A stretch of 64,000 nucleotides of DNA from Ruminococcus sp. (GTDB lineage Bacteria > Bacillota > Clostridia > Oscillospirales > Ruminococcaceae). The DNA lies in NCBI GenBank assembly GCA_017626015.1, contig JAGAJO010000009.1:124001-188000 (forward strand). The letters are read 5' to 3'. This document shows, piece by piece, positions 53,559 to 62,240 of the stretch. A program made the translations under genes and the position numbers. The notes below the pieces were generated by a model that saw only the letters and a program-made list of their open reading frames with translations, did not search any database and was not told the DNA's origin. Within the stretch, counting starts at the first letter, position 1. The number at the start of each line of letters is the position of its first letter.

Positions 53559-54431
53559 ATGTTCTGTACTTTAAGGATCAGATTGAAATTTATGCTCTGC
53601 TTTGCCGCAGCAGCGCTGATATGTATAGCTGCGTGCGTTTTTGGAGCATATGCGGATAAAGATCAGGAAAAAAATGAAGGTATTTTCGTTCCTATAATTA
53701 TGTATCACAGCATACTTAAGGACGAATCGGCAACGGGCGAGTATGTTGTTACGCCAATGCAGGTGGAGCAGGATTTCCTTTATCTGGATCAGCATGGATA
53801 TACTCCTGTTTTTATAAACGATCTGATAAGATATGTAAGATATGACGGAGAGCTTCCCGAGAAACCTGTAGTTATAACCTTTGACGACGGAAGCTATAAT
53901 AATTTTACATATCTTATGCCGCTGCTGGAGAAATATGATTTCAAGGCTTCGGTCTCAGTGGTAGGAGAATACACCGTAACCGCTTCCGAGAGCGGAGAAG
54001 AACCTAATCCGGCTTATTCATACCTGCGTCTGAGCGATATCAACGAAATGAGGGACAGCGGATATGTTGAGATCTGCAACCATACATACGCAATGCACAG
54101 TATTGACGGCAGAAAGGGCGTTAAAAGAAATCCGGGAGAGAGTTATGAGGAATATCGTGGAATTTTTATAAACGATATTTTTGAGCTGCAGCAGCTTCTG
54201 GAAGAAAATTGCCGCTTCAGACCGAATGTTTTTACGTATCCCTTCGGATTTCATGATGAAAGCTCTGAAAGACTGGTCAAAAACTGTGGATTTGAAGCAA
54301 GCCTGGGAGTTGAGGAAAAGCCTAACTATATTATAAAGGGTGATGAGAAATGTCTTTTTGATCTTAACAGATATAACCGCTCCGGTTTTGCAGATACGGA
54401 GGATTTTATGAAAAAAGCTTTAGCTGAATGA
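53559..54431 (+). CDS. Polysaccharide deacetylase (NodB domain)
   Basis: 290 aa with an N-terminal membrane/signal segment (about residues 9-30). Carbohydrate esterase family 4 motifs: VITFDDGSY (MT1), EICNHTYAMHS (H...H metal motif MT2), and NVFTYPFGFHD (MT3). Likely acts outside the cell on peptidoglycan or another N-acetylated glycan. CCGGAGG precedes the ATG. It is followed by the cohesin-like gene, which has its own promoter. Confidence 0.9.
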   Translation: MFCTLRIRLKFMLCFAAAALICIAACVFGAYADKDQEKNEGIFVPIIMYHSILKDESATGEYVVTPMQVEQDFLYLDQHGYTPVFINDLIRYVRYDGELPEKPVVITFDDGSYNNFTYLMPLLEKYDFKASVSVVGEYTVTASESGEEPNPAYSYLRLSDINEMRDSGYVEICNHTYAMHSIDGRKGVKRNPGESYEEYRGIFINDIFELQQLLEENCRFRPNVFTYPFGFHDESSERLVKNCGFEASLGVEEKPNYIIKGDEKCLFDLNRYNRSGFADTEDFMKKALAE

Positions 54432-54455
54432 AATATTTTCCTATAAGCCTTACAC

Positions 54456-54484
54456 TTGACTTTGCGGGAAAAATATAATATAAT
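54456..54484 (+). promoter_or_regulatory. SigA-type promoter for the cohesin-like gene
   Basis: TTGACT (54456-54461), 17 bases, TATAAT (54479-54484). Confidence 0.75.
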
Positions 54485-54539
54485 TAACCCAAAGATCATA
54501 ATTCTGTAAACAGTTTTATCTGCGGGAAGGTGAAAATGC

Positions 54540-55550
54540 ATGAAGTTAAGAAAATTTATTTTTATTTTGCTTTCGGCTGCGATAATGATAGCTTTACCGG
54601 CTGTTACGGCATATGCAGCCAGCGAAATACAGTTAAATGCTCCCGCTGAAGCTGACGTGGGAGAAAATTTTGAGGTTTCTCTGGATTTTTACGCATCAGA
54701 AATCATAGGCAGCGTTCAGACTTCTGTAATTTATGATCCTGAAACGGTGGAATTCGTTTCAGGGGATATGGCATACGGCAGCGGGGGAGCTGTTACGGTG
54801 CAAGGCTCAGTAACGGACGGCAGCGACAAGCTTTCTGTTTCGCTGATATTTAAATGCATTGCTGCGGGAAGTGCGGAGCTTTACACTGAAAACAGCGTGA
54901 TCTATTCGCAAGAGCAGGAGCTTATCGGATCGCCTGCCACAGCCTACGCTAATGTGGAGGTTTTTTCTTTGCCTGAAACCACGTCAGAGACAGCCGAACG
55001 GACTGATTCTGTTACGGATACGCCGCAAGAACCGCAAGCGTCTGAAAGCTATTCCGGGGACGGAATGCCGACTCAGGGAGTTCTTACGTCGCTGACGGTA
55101 GATCACGGTACGCTTACTCCTGATTTTAAATACGATATTTATGATTACACCGTTAATGTTGACTATTCGGTGGACAATGTGGAGATCGAAGGAGTTACTG
55201 CCAGCATAAACGATTATATATGGTACGAGGGCGTCAGCGAATGCAGTGTCGGCAGCAATGTCAGAAAAATTACCGTTACCGATGTTGACGGAAATTCCGT
55301 TACATATACTGTAACTATTGTAAGAGCGGAGCAAGGCGAAACGGTAACTGAACTGCAGGAAGGATCCTCACAGCCTAAAAAGGTAAAAAATTCTTCCTCT
55401 GAAAGCTCATTAAAAGCCTCTAACGGGATAGACAGGTACAAGCAGGTGCTTAATCCCGCTCTTGCTATCGTGCTTGTGGTGCTTATAGTAGCGCTTATCG
55501 CTGTTATAATATGGATAAGGGGCAGATTTTCCGAAATGAAAAAACGCTGA
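54540..55550 (+). CDS. Cohesin-like / cadherin-like membrane-anchored surface protein
   Basis: 336 aa. Signal peptide ending VTAYAA (about residue 27). A cohesin-like or CBM2-fold beta-sandwich follows (about 28-145; IQLNAPAEADVGENFEVSL and VQTSVIYDPETVEFVSGD are typical of the family). A Thr/Ser/Glu linker leads to a cadherin-like beta-sandwich (about 180-265; LTSLTVDHGTLTPDF...YTVTIVR). After a Ser-rich spacer comes one C-terminal membrane helix (about 305-328) with a short basic tail. So it is a membrane-anchored extracellular protein that may bind glycans or dockerin-like partners. No dockerin or scaffoldin gene is in the window. Confidence 0.8.
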   Translation: MKLRKFIFILLSAAIMIALPAVTAYAASEIQLNAPAEADVGENFEVSLDFYASEIIGSVQTSVIYDPETVEFVSGDMAYGSGGAVTVQGSVTDGSDKLSVSLIFKCIAAGSAELYTENSVIYSQEQELIGSPATAYANVEVFSLPETTSETAERTDSVTDTPQEPQASESYSGDGMPTQGVLTSLTVDHGTLTPDFKYDIYDYTVNVDYSVDNVEIEGVTASINDYIWYEGVSECSVGSNVRKITVTDVDGNSVTYTVTIVRAEQGETVTELQEGSSQPKKVKNSSSESSLKASNGIDRYKQVLNPALAIVLVVLIVALIAVIIWIRGRFSEMKKR

Positions 55551-55557
55551 AAATATC

Positions 55558-55586
55558 TTGTTAAAATCCCTGCGGTATGCTATAAT
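55558..55586 (+). promoter_or_regulatory. SigA-type promoter for the YdcF-like gene
   Basis: TTGTTA (55558-55563), 17 bases, TATAAT (55581-55586). Confidence 0.65.
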
Positions 55587-55604
55587 ACTATCGGAGGGAT
55601 TTTT

Positions 55605-56363
55605 ATGACTGTAAAACATCTGCTTATGGCGGTGGAATTTTTTCTGCTGATATTGTTCCTTGTTCCGCTGCCTGTTATATGTTCGGGTAATATTGCCGGA
55701 ATGTTGCTTTGCTTTGCACTTCTGGCGATAACTGCAAATTGGAAAGGCTTCTGCGGGATAGTCTCTTCCGTTTGGTCGCATTTGTGGGGTAAGATACTGC
55801 TTATTTTTATTGCCGCTGTTATCGCTGCGGGTATTGTTTATGTTTCGGTTCTGTCTGTTCTCATGTACAGAGCGCAGGAGAATACTCCCGACGAGCCTAA
55901 TGTTATTGTTGTGCTGGGTTGTAAGGTCAAAGGTCAAAAACCTTCCAGAATGCTGCGCAGACGGCTTGAAGCTGCCTTTGACGCATTGAACAGGCATCCG
56001 GACGTTTTATGCATCGTTTCAGGCGGACAAGGCTCCAATGAGGAAATTTCCGAGGCGCTTGCAATGAAAAAATACCTGTGTGAAAAGGGAATAGACGAAA
56101 GCAGGATAATTATGGAGGACAGATCGACTTCTACCTATGAAAATATACAGTTTTCTCTCGATATCCTTGACAGTCTCGGAATGTCCCACGATATGACCCT
56201 TGTAACGGACGGATTTCATCAGTACAGAGCAAGTCTTATTGCAAGATCTCAGGGGGTGGAAAACGTAACAGCGTATTCAGCGTATACCGAGCCGAGATAT
56301 ATTTTTACTTATTGGGTAAGAGAGTGGCTTGGTCTTACTCACTTTTATGTTTTTGGAAATTAA
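55605..56363 (+). CDS. YdcF/SanA-family (DUF218) membrane protein
   Basis: 252 aa. Three or so membrane helices fill the first 90 residues. The DUF218 domain follows: VIVVLGCKVKGQKPS, RRLEAAFDAL, VSGGQGSNEEISEA, DRSTSTYENIQFS, VTDGFHQYRAS. Members (SanA, ElyC, YdcF) affect envelope integrity and glycan-precursor metabolism. Exact activity unknown. Next to two other envelope-related genes. Confidence 0.9.
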   Translation: MTVKHLLMAVEFFLLILFLVPLPVICSGNIAGMLLCFALLAITANWKGFCGIVSSVWSHLWGKILLIFIAAVIAAGIVYVSVLSVLMYRAQENTPDEPNVIVVLGCKVKGQKPSRMLRRRLEAAFDALNRHPDVLCIVSGGQGSNEEISEALAMKKYLCEKGIDESRIIMEDRSTSTYENIQFSLDILDSLGMSHDMTLVTDGFHQYRASLIARSQGVENVTAYSAYTEPRYIFTYWVREWLGLTHFYVFGN

Positions 56364-56400
56364 GGCAATAATGTTTTATATAATATCCGTAAAAACGGTC

Positions 56401-56490
56401 ATAAAAAACGGGCGAATGCTGTCTGCTCCTGCATTATCTGCGATTTTGGATCGCTGTGCAGGGAAACAGGTATTCGCCCGTTATGTTTTA
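56401..56490. terminator. Branched terminator shared by ydcF-like and leuA
   Basis: Outer arms AACGGGCGAAT / ATTCGCCCGTT (56407-56417, 56472-56482) enclose an inner CCTGCA...TGCAGG stem. On the minus strand TTTTTTA follows, fitting leuA termination. The + strand tail is weaker. Confidence 0.75.
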
Positions 56491-56530
56491 TATTCTGACC
56501 GACTTTAACGATCTGTCGGTTTGTGATGCC

Positions 56531-58201
56531 TTATTTATCGGAAAGAGCGTTGTTGATAGCAGATACAAGTGCTTTTATTGAGGAAACTATAATATCTGAG
56601 TTTCTTCCCACGCCCCAGTACATTTTATCCTTGCAGGAAATTCCTACATAGGATACCGCTTCGGATGTGGATTTCCTTTCCAGTGCGTGCTCAGCGTAGG
56701 TCTCAACTGTAAAATCGATCCCTACTTCTGTTTTAAGAGCGTTAGCCACAGCGTCAAGTCTGCCGTTTCCGTCAGCCGAACACTGTATTTTCTTGCCGTC
56801 GATCACAGCTGTTACATTAGAGCCGATGATACCCTCCGGCTTCTGTACATAATGTGCTTCTGCTATGTCTACGGGAGAGGTCTTATTAAAATATTCGTCT
56901 TTGAAAATGTGGTGGATCTCATTCGGCATAAGCTCCTTATGCTTGTGGTCGGAAACGCTCTTTACCTTGTAGCCGAAATCCTCTCTCATTTTCTTGGGGA
57001 GGTCGTAGCCGTACTGCTGCTGGAGAATAAATCCGATTCCGCCCTTGCCCGACTGGGAGTTGATCCTGATAACGTCTCCGTCGTATTCTCTTCCTACGTC
57101 GTGGGGATCTATGGGCAGATACGGGCAGGTCCATTCGGTGAGATTTTTTTCCTTTCTCCAGTTCATTCCCTTTGCGATAGCATCCTGGTGAGAGCCGCTG
57201 AATGCTGCAAATACCAGAGCGCCTGAATATGGTGAACGGTCGTAGACCTTCATTCTTGTTACTCTTTCATAAAGCTCTACCAAGGAAGGCATATCCGAGA
57301 AGTCAAGCTTCGGGTCAACGCCGTGGGTATACATATTCAATGCGATTGTCACAATATCGGCATTTCCTGTTCTTTCACCGTTGCCGAAGCAGGTACCCTC
57401 GATCCTGTCAGCACCTGCGAGCAGACCCATTTCGCAGTCTGCTACGGCGCATCCTCTGTCGTTGTGCGGGTGGAGTGAAACGATGATGTTTTCTCTGTTG
57501 TGGAGAGTCTCACACATATATTCGACCTGAGATGCGTAAACATGAGGCATAGACATTTCTACAGTAACAGGGAGATTTATGATCACCTTATTGTCAGGCG
57601 AGGGTTCCCATATGTCGATAACAGCATTGCAGATATCTCTTGCAAATTCAGGCTCCGTGCCGGTAAAGCTTTCTGGAGAATACTCAAAAACAATATTTTC
57701 AACCGAGGAACTTTTTTTGTATTCCTTGCAGAGAACTGCTCCGTCAGTGGCGATCTTGATGATCTCCTCCTTGGATTTCTTGAAAACCTGTTCTCTCTGA
57801 GCCACAGATGTTGAGTTATAGAGGTGGACAACTGCGTTCTTTGCGCCTTCGATAGCCTCAAAGGTCTTTTTGATTATATGTTCTCTTGACTGGGTCAGTA
57901 CCTGAATGGTAACGTCGTCGGGTATCATGTTTTTTTCAATAAGTGTGCGGCAGAACTCATATTCTGTTTCAGATGCAGCGGGGAAGCCGATCTCGATCTC
58001 TTTAAAACCTATTTCCACCAGCTTTGTGAAAAACTCGAGCTTTTCCTCTAAACTCATAGGGATAATAAGAGCCTGATTACCGTCCCTAAGATCCACCGAG
58101 CACCATGCAGGAGCGTGATCAACATACTCCTTTTCTGCCCACTTCATACACCTTACCGGAGGCATATAATAGCCTCTTGAATACTTTTCTGTGTTTTTCA
58201 T
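56531..58201 (-). CDS. leuA: 2-isopropylmalate synthase (long alpha-IPMS type)
   Basis: First committed step of leucine synthesis: acetyl-CoA plus 2-ketoisovalerate. The catalytic barrel has VDLRDGNQAL, IEIGFPAAS, HPHNDRGCAVAD, FGNGERTGNAD. The C-terminal LeuA dimer/allosteric domain (from about residue 430) likely mediates leucine feedback. 556 aa matches the longer LeuA class (TIGR00970-type). Strong GGAGG before the ATG. Its leader is short and shows no attenuator. A T-box lies upstream on the same strand at 60.1-60.4 kb, but three genes intervene. Confidence 0.95.
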   Translation of the reverse strand: MKNTEKYSRGYYMPPVRCMKWAEKEYVDHAPAWCSVDLRDGNQALIIPMSLEEKLEFFTKLVEIGFKEIEIGFPAASETEYEFCRTLIEKNMIPDDVTIQVLTQSREHIIKKTFEAIEGAKNAVVHLYNSTSVAQREQVFKKSKEEIIKIATDGAVLCKEYKKSSSVENIVFEYSPESFTGTEPEFARDICNAVIDIWEPSPDNKVIINLPVTVEMSMPHVYASQVEYMCETLHNRENIIVSLHPHNDRGCAVADCEMGLLAGADRIEGTCFGNGERTGNADIVTIALNMYTHGVDPKLDFSDMPSLVELYERVTRMKVYDRSPYSGALVFAAFSGSHQDAIAKGMNWRKEKNLTEWTCPYLPIDPHDVGREYDGDVIRINSQSGKGGIGFILQQQYGYDLPKKMREDFGYKVKSVSDHKHKELMPNEIHHIFKDEYFNKTSPVDIAEAHYVQKPEGIIGSNVTAVIDGKKIQCSADGNGRLDAVANALKTEVGIDFTVETYAEHALERKSTSEAVSYVGISCKDKMYWGVGRNSDIIVSSIKALVSAINNALSDK

Positions 58202-58289
58202 TTGAATTTCCTCCTTATAAATTACATATTTTACTTAAAAATACTTGATATACAATAAACATATTAACTTAGCTGATCCGGATTACCTG

Positions 58290-58709
58290 TTACATCAAGA
58301 AGATTATAGCAACAGCAATGATCAGACCTCCTATTATTGTAAAAGCTATTCCCCCGACAAGATTAGTGTTGTCATTTTCAATATAAGACTTTTTCGGATC
58401 GTAGGGATCATAGAAAATGGTAACAGTCTGTCCAACGTGATACTCATCTTTGTTTGATTTTGAATAGCTGTCATTACGGATAGTATGTGTTTCTCCGTTT
58501 GCATAAAACTCATAAACAGGTGCGTACATTGTTTTCCTGCCGTTTGAGGTCTGACGGACTATTGTTTTAATATCCACGATCTTTGCCTCTGCACTTGCGG
58601 TACAGGATGTCTTCCTTTTTTTGCAAATGCATAGAAGCAATATTCCTACAGCGAAAAAAACAGCGCCGAATATGATCAGAATTATTGCTAACTGAGTGTA
58701 TTCTGACAT
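58290..58709 (-). CDS. DUF3592 membrane protein
   Basis: 139 aa. An N-terminal helix (about 8-28), then the beta-rich DUF3592 core (AEAKIVDIKTIVR...YAPVYEFYANGETHTIRN...VGQTVTIFYDPYDPKKSY) and a second C-terminal helix (about 115-138). Function unknown. The family is common in bacteria. GGGGGA before the ATG. It lies 88 bases upstream of leuA. Confidence 0.85.
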   Translation of the reverse strand: MSEYTQLAIILIIFGAVFFAVGILLLCICKKRKTSCTASAEAKIVDIKTIVRQTSNGRKTMYAPVYEFYANGETHTIRNDSYSKSNKDEYHVGQTVTIFYDPYDPKKSYIENDNTNLVGGIAFTIIGGLIIAVAIIFLM

Positions 58710-58810
58710 ATAAATTCCCCCTATAAAGTATTTTTATTTTACAGACCTGTATTTAAGGCAAGCTGAACACTGCACAAGAACAAGGTCTGCATACTCCTAT
58801 AAATAACATT

Positions 58811-59581
58811 TTATTTTATACTTTTTTCTCCGATCAGGAACAATCGCTTAAACGGAAAAAGCACCTTGCCGTTGCTCTGTATCGGATATGTTTTCGCAAT
58901 GTTTTTCAGCAGCTCGTCAAGAAAACATTTCCGTTCGCTCTCGTTCAAGATCTCAAAATGCGGACGTAATGCTGTACCGCTCAGAAAATCAACGATCTTA
59001 CTGTGATCTTCCATTTCATGCACATAATCTGTTATCCATATGGAAATTTTATCTGTGCGTTTTGAAAGCATTTCATAATATTCCACCGCCGAATGCAGTA
59101 CAAATTTGCTTTCGTCTATATTTTTCAGCTTACCGGCAAATTTTTTCTCTGTATCTATAAGACATTGATTTGCAGGCATTTCTCCGAATAAAGGAATCTG
59201 TGCGGCGAATATCCCGCCGTCATTCAGCATAGCAAATGAATTGTTAAAAAAATCCTCCTGGTTCGGAAGCCATTGTATAAAAGCGTTTGAGAATATCAAA
59301 TCAAAATTACCCATATCCGAAAACGGTTTACTGCAATCCCTTTGTACAAAGGTAACAGAGGGCAGTGCCGCTCTTGCTTTTTGAAGCATTTCCTCTGACA
59401 GATCCGCTCCGATTATCTTGCTTTCTTTCCATACGGCGTATATTGAAGCGGTACTCATTCCTGTTCCGCAGCCGGCGTCTAAAATTCTGTCAAATTTTTT
59501 ATGACCTATTCTGCTGACAAGATCAACAGAAGACTGTATTCTTTCTTTATTATAGCGGTTGTAAATATCAGCGTCCCACAT
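58811..59581 (-). CDS. SAM-dependent methyltransferase (trans-aconitate methyltransferase-like)
   Basis: 256 aa. SAM motif I is ILDAGCGTGMST, motif II IGADLSEEML, then FDLIFSNAFIQWLPN, and the start WDADIYNRYNKERIQSSVDL resembles trans-aconitate 2-methyltransferase (Tam). Substrate not proven. AAAGGAG before the ATG. It lies downstream of the T-box-controlled membrane protein. Confidence 0.85.
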   Translation of the reverse strand: MWDADIYNRYNKERIQSSVDLVSRIGHKKFDRILDAGCGTGMSTASIYAVWKESKIIGADLSEEMLQKARAALPSVTFVQRDCSKPFSDMGNFDLIFSNAFIQWLPNQEDFFNNSFAMLNDGGIFAAQIPLFGEMPANQCLIDTEKKFAGKLKNIDESKFVLHSAVEYYEMLSKRTDKISIWITDYVHEMEDHSKIVDFLSGTALRPHFEILNESERKCFLDELLKNIAKTYPIQSNGKVLFPFKRLFLIGEKSIK

Positions 59582-59789
59582 AACATATTTCTCCTTTAGG
59601 ACAGAAGCGAACTATTTGTTTTCGCAGCGCAGTATCGTTATTGATCCTGACTGTATTTTTACGGAAAGCACATAGTCGTTCATGTAACCGTTTCTGACTG
59701 ATATAAAAAACGTTAGGTATAACGGCAACCATAGAGCGCACTTCCTTTCATAAAATGTTGCAGATATATATGGTTTAATAGCTGAAAAT

Positions 59790-60089
59790 TTATTTATCAT
59801 TGGAATTAAACTTTTTTTGATACGATTTTCTTATTTGAAATAAAGCAGTGCTGATTAATATCGGTAATGTTCCGAAATCGGCAGCCAGTCCTAAAAAACT
59901 TAGATACATATAAGATTCTGGAAGAATAAGAAAAAGACCGACAGTTAAGTTTATGCCGCCTATAAACGGTATTGATGAAGAGTGATAGTTTTTATCTTTA
60001 AGCCAGCATATAACGTGTGTCCAGTTTACTGCGGTGATCAGTCCGCCGAATATCAGAAGCAAGGTTCCTATGATCAGTTTTGCAGTCAT
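59790..60089 (-). CDS. Small three-helix membrane protein under T-box control
   Basis: 99 aa with three predicted membrane helices (about residues 5-28, 42-58, 63-87) and a basic tail. No recognised family. Its ATG is about 17 bases after the T-run of a T-box terminator, so it is the first gene governed by that riboswitch. Only a weak GGGTGA ribosome site is present. Control by uncharged tRNA suggests a link to amino-acid supply, for instance a small transport component, but the sequence itself does not show this. Confidence 0.7.
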   Translation of the reverse strand: MTAKLIIGTLLLIFGGLITAVNWTHVICWLKDKNYHSSSIPFIGGINLTVGLFLILPESYMYLSFLGLAADFGTLPILISTALFQIRKSYQKKFNSNDK

Positions 60090-60106
60090 AGTTTTTCACC
60101 CATAAA

Positions 60107-60383
60107 AAAATCGCCGCTCCCAAAACAGGAGAGACGAGAATACCCGTGTTACCACTCTCATTCGCACACGGATCACTCCGTATGCCTCAACCGCATCAAG
60201 CAATGCGTATCTCTGTAACGGGAGAACCCCGTGCACAATTACTCTGTTAACTGACAGATCAACTTTTTCACCGTACCGGCTCAAGGATGAGTTATTACCA
60301 GATCTGCATACCGTCTTGCACCGAACGACGGCTCTCTGAAAAGCTGAACGTGGTTTTTGTTCCTCTCAACGCCTTTAAATATT
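60107..60383 (-). promoter_or_regulatory. T-box riboswitch leader
   Basis: On the minus strand, after a consensus promoter, the leader has a Stem I base (TTGAGAGG...CCTTGAGCC), the AG bulge and distal loop pattern AGAGAG...GGTGCAAG, and the T-box sequence AGAGTGGTAACACGGG (plus positions about 60143-60158). A terminator stem (TCGTC-CTCCT with GGGAG-GGCGA) ends in seven T. The 3' side of the specifier loop reads AATAACTCAT. Depending on register the codon could be CTC (Leu), ACT (Thr) or AAC (Asn). Confidence 0.88.
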
Positions 60384-60389
60384 ACTTTC

Positions 60390-60418
60390 ATTATACGCAC
60401 AAATCGTCGATTTGTCAA
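60390..60418 (-). promoter_or_regulatory. Consensus SigA promoter of the T-box transcript
   Basis: On the minus strand, TTGACA (60418-60413), 17 bases, TATAAT (60395-60390). Confidence 0.9.
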
Positions 60419-60492
60419 TACCTGAATTGCTTATTTAACTTTTTGTTCACATTTGGAGTTCATAATTTGCTTTTTCGGTTCAAAATATTATA

Positions 60493-60521
60493 TTGACTTT
60501 ATGTTCATATTGTTATATAAT
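60493..60521 (+). promoter_or_regulatory. SigA-type promoter for galT
   Basis: TTGACT (60493-60498), 17 bases, TATAAT (60516-60521), 40 bases before the galT start. Confidence 0.8.
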
Positions 60522-60560
60522 TTATTAGGAAAGATTTTTCATTGAAAAGGGGATTGAAGT

Positions 60561-62057
60561 ATGATCTATGACAGTATAAAAAAGCTTGTAACCTATGGAC
60601 TGGAAACAGGGTTGATCTCACAGTCGGATAGGGTCTACATGACTAACAGGATACTTGAGGCTCTTTGTCTTGATGAATATGAGGATCCGGCAGAGGAATA
60701 TTCAGATATCGATATTGAAACGGTACTCGGCGAGATCCTTGACTATGCCTGTGAAAAGGGCATATGTGAAAATTCCATAGCGTACAGGGATCTGTTCGAC
60801 ACTAAGCTCATGGGACTTCTTACTCCGAGACCTTCCGAGGTCGACGACAGATTTGCGGAGCTTTACGGCCGTTCTCCGTCGGAAGCTACCGATTGGTTTT
60901 ACAAATTCTCTCAGGATACAAACTACATAAGACGTTACAGAATAAAAAAGGATATGCGGTGGAAAGCTCCGACAGAATACGGTGAGCTTGATATCACGAT
61001 AAATCTTTCAAAACCGGAAAAGGATCCGAAGGCTATTGCAGCGGCTAAGCTTGCCAAACAGTCAGGATATCCCAAATGCCTGCTGTGCTACGAGAATGTC
61101 GGCTATGCGGGAAGAGTAAATTCTCCGGCGAGGCAGAATCACAGAATAATATCCCTGAAAATTGACGGTGCAGATTGGGGACTTCAGTATTCACCTTATG
61201 TTTATTATAATGAACACTGTATACTTTTCAACAAAAAGCATACTCCTATGGTAATAGATAAGTCGGCATTCAGCAAGCTGTTCTCATTCGTAGAACAGTT
61301 TCCCCATTATTTTATTGGTTCTAACGCCGATTTGCCTATCGTTGGCGGATCGATACTTTCACACGAACATTTTCAGGGCGGAAACTATGAATTTCCTATG
61401 GCTAAAGCGCCGATCGAACGTAAGCTCGTGTTTAAAGGGTATGAAAATGTAAATGCGGGAATTGTCCGCTGGCCAATGTCGGTGATCAGACTTAACGGAA
61501 AAAATAAAGAAGAATTGATCGGACTTGCCGATAAGATACTTACCGCATGGAGAGGATATACGGACGAACATGCGTTTATTTATTCCCGGACCGACGGAGA
61601 ACCTCACAACACTATTACTCCCATCGCCAGAATGAGAGATGGTAATTACGAGCTTGATCTTGTACTTAGAAATAATATAACTACCGAAGAGCATCCCCTG
61701 GGAGTTTATCATCCTCATGCAGAGCTTCATCATATTAAAAAAGAAAATATAGGTCTTATCGAGGTCATGGGTCTTGCCGTTCTTCCGTCAAGGCTTAAAG
61801 ACGAGATGAGACTGCTTGCCGACGCCCTTGTATCGGGCAAAGATCTCAGAAGTGATCCCACACTTGAAAAGCACGCCGACTGGGCAGAGGATTTTTCAGC
61901 AAGATATACGTTAACAGCTGAAAATGTTGACGGAATAATCCGTCATGAGATCGGAACGGTGTTTTCAAAGGTACTTGAACACGCAGGCGTGTACAAAAGG
62001 AATGAAAAGGGAGCCGAAGCGTTCGGAAGATTTGTCGATAATGTAAATTCGATCTAG
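60561..62057 (+). CDS. galT: UDP-glucose-hexose-1-phosphate uridylyltransferase, class II
   Basis: Leloir-pathway enzyme exchanging UMP between UDP-glucose and galactose-1-phosphate. 498 aa, the length of the Bacillota class II GalT. Segments: NRILEALCLDEY, FYKFSQDTNYIRR, LLCYENVGYAGR, ADLPIVGGSILSHEHFQGG (with the catalytic HxH-type region), GVYHPHAELHHIKKENIGLIEVMG. AAAGGGG before the ATG. Neither galK nor galE is adjacent. The TAG stop lies at the very edge of a MITE-like element. Confidence 0.95.
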   Translation: MIYDSIKKLVTYGLETGLISQSDRVYMTNRILEALCLDEYEDPAEEYSDIDIETVLGEILDYACEKGICENSIAYRDLFDTKLMGLLTPRPSEVDDRFAELYGRSPSEATDWFYKFSQDTNYIRRYRIKKDMRWKAPTEYGELDITINLSKPEKDPKAIAAAKLAKQSGYPKCLLCYENVGYAGRVNSPARQNHRIISLKIDGADWGLQYSPYVYYNEHCILFNKKHTPMVIDKSAFSKLFSFVEQFPHYFIGSNADLPIVGGSILSHEHFQGGNYEFPMAKAPIERKLVFKGYENVNAGIVRWPMSVIRLNGKNKEELIGLADKILTAWRGYTDEHAFIYSRTDGEPHNTITPIARMRDGNYELDLVLRNNITTEEHPLGVYHPHAELHHIKKENIGLIEVMGLAVLPSRLKDEMRLLADALVSGKDLRSDPTLEKHADWAEDFSARYTLTAENVDGIIRHEIGTVFSKVLEHAGVYKRNEKGAEAFGRFVDNVNSI

Positions 62058-62234
62058 GAACCTGTCTTCATAAGATTTGTGTGTGGATTTTCAAGCAAAT
62101 TTTGCCGAGGGCATTGTCTGCGGACAAGGTGCAAAGCCGCAGGCTTACTGACGCAAGTCAAGGTTTTGCAACGCAGTCCCCGACAAAATTTGCCGAAAAG
62201 ACGTGCGCAATATCTTGTTAAGACAGGTTCTAAG
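62054..62234. mobile_element. MITE-like element with terminal inverted repeats
   Basis: About 180 bases bounded by imperfect inverted repeats: left CTAGGAACCTGTCTTCATAAGAT-type and right its complement, sharing GAACCTGTCTT (62058-62068; complement at 62220-62230). Inner arms GCAAATTTTGCC (left) and the complementary part of GACAAAATTTGCC (right) extend the pairing, so the whole element can fold on itself. It has no coding capacity. The first bases supply or abut the galT stop codon. Confidence 0.7.
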
Positions 62235-62240
62235 AAATTA

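Noticed and set aside
54540-56363. Cellulosome gene cluster
   Set aside because: Only one cohesin-like domain is present. No dockerin, scaffoldin or secreted glycoside hydrolase was found in the window.
58202-58289. Leucine attenuator or T-box directly before leuA
   Set aside because: The 88-base gap has a Shine-Dalgarno but no T-box motif, no leucine-rich leader peptide and no terminator/antiterminator pair.
59582-59789. Two overlapping candidate ORFs on the minus strand (62 aa from 59800; 54 aa from 59732) between the membrane protein and the methyltransferase
   Set aside because: The first has no ribosome site; the second has AAAGGAAG but runs into the methyltransferase start. Neither looks like a folded protein, so the gap is treated as noncoding or decayed.
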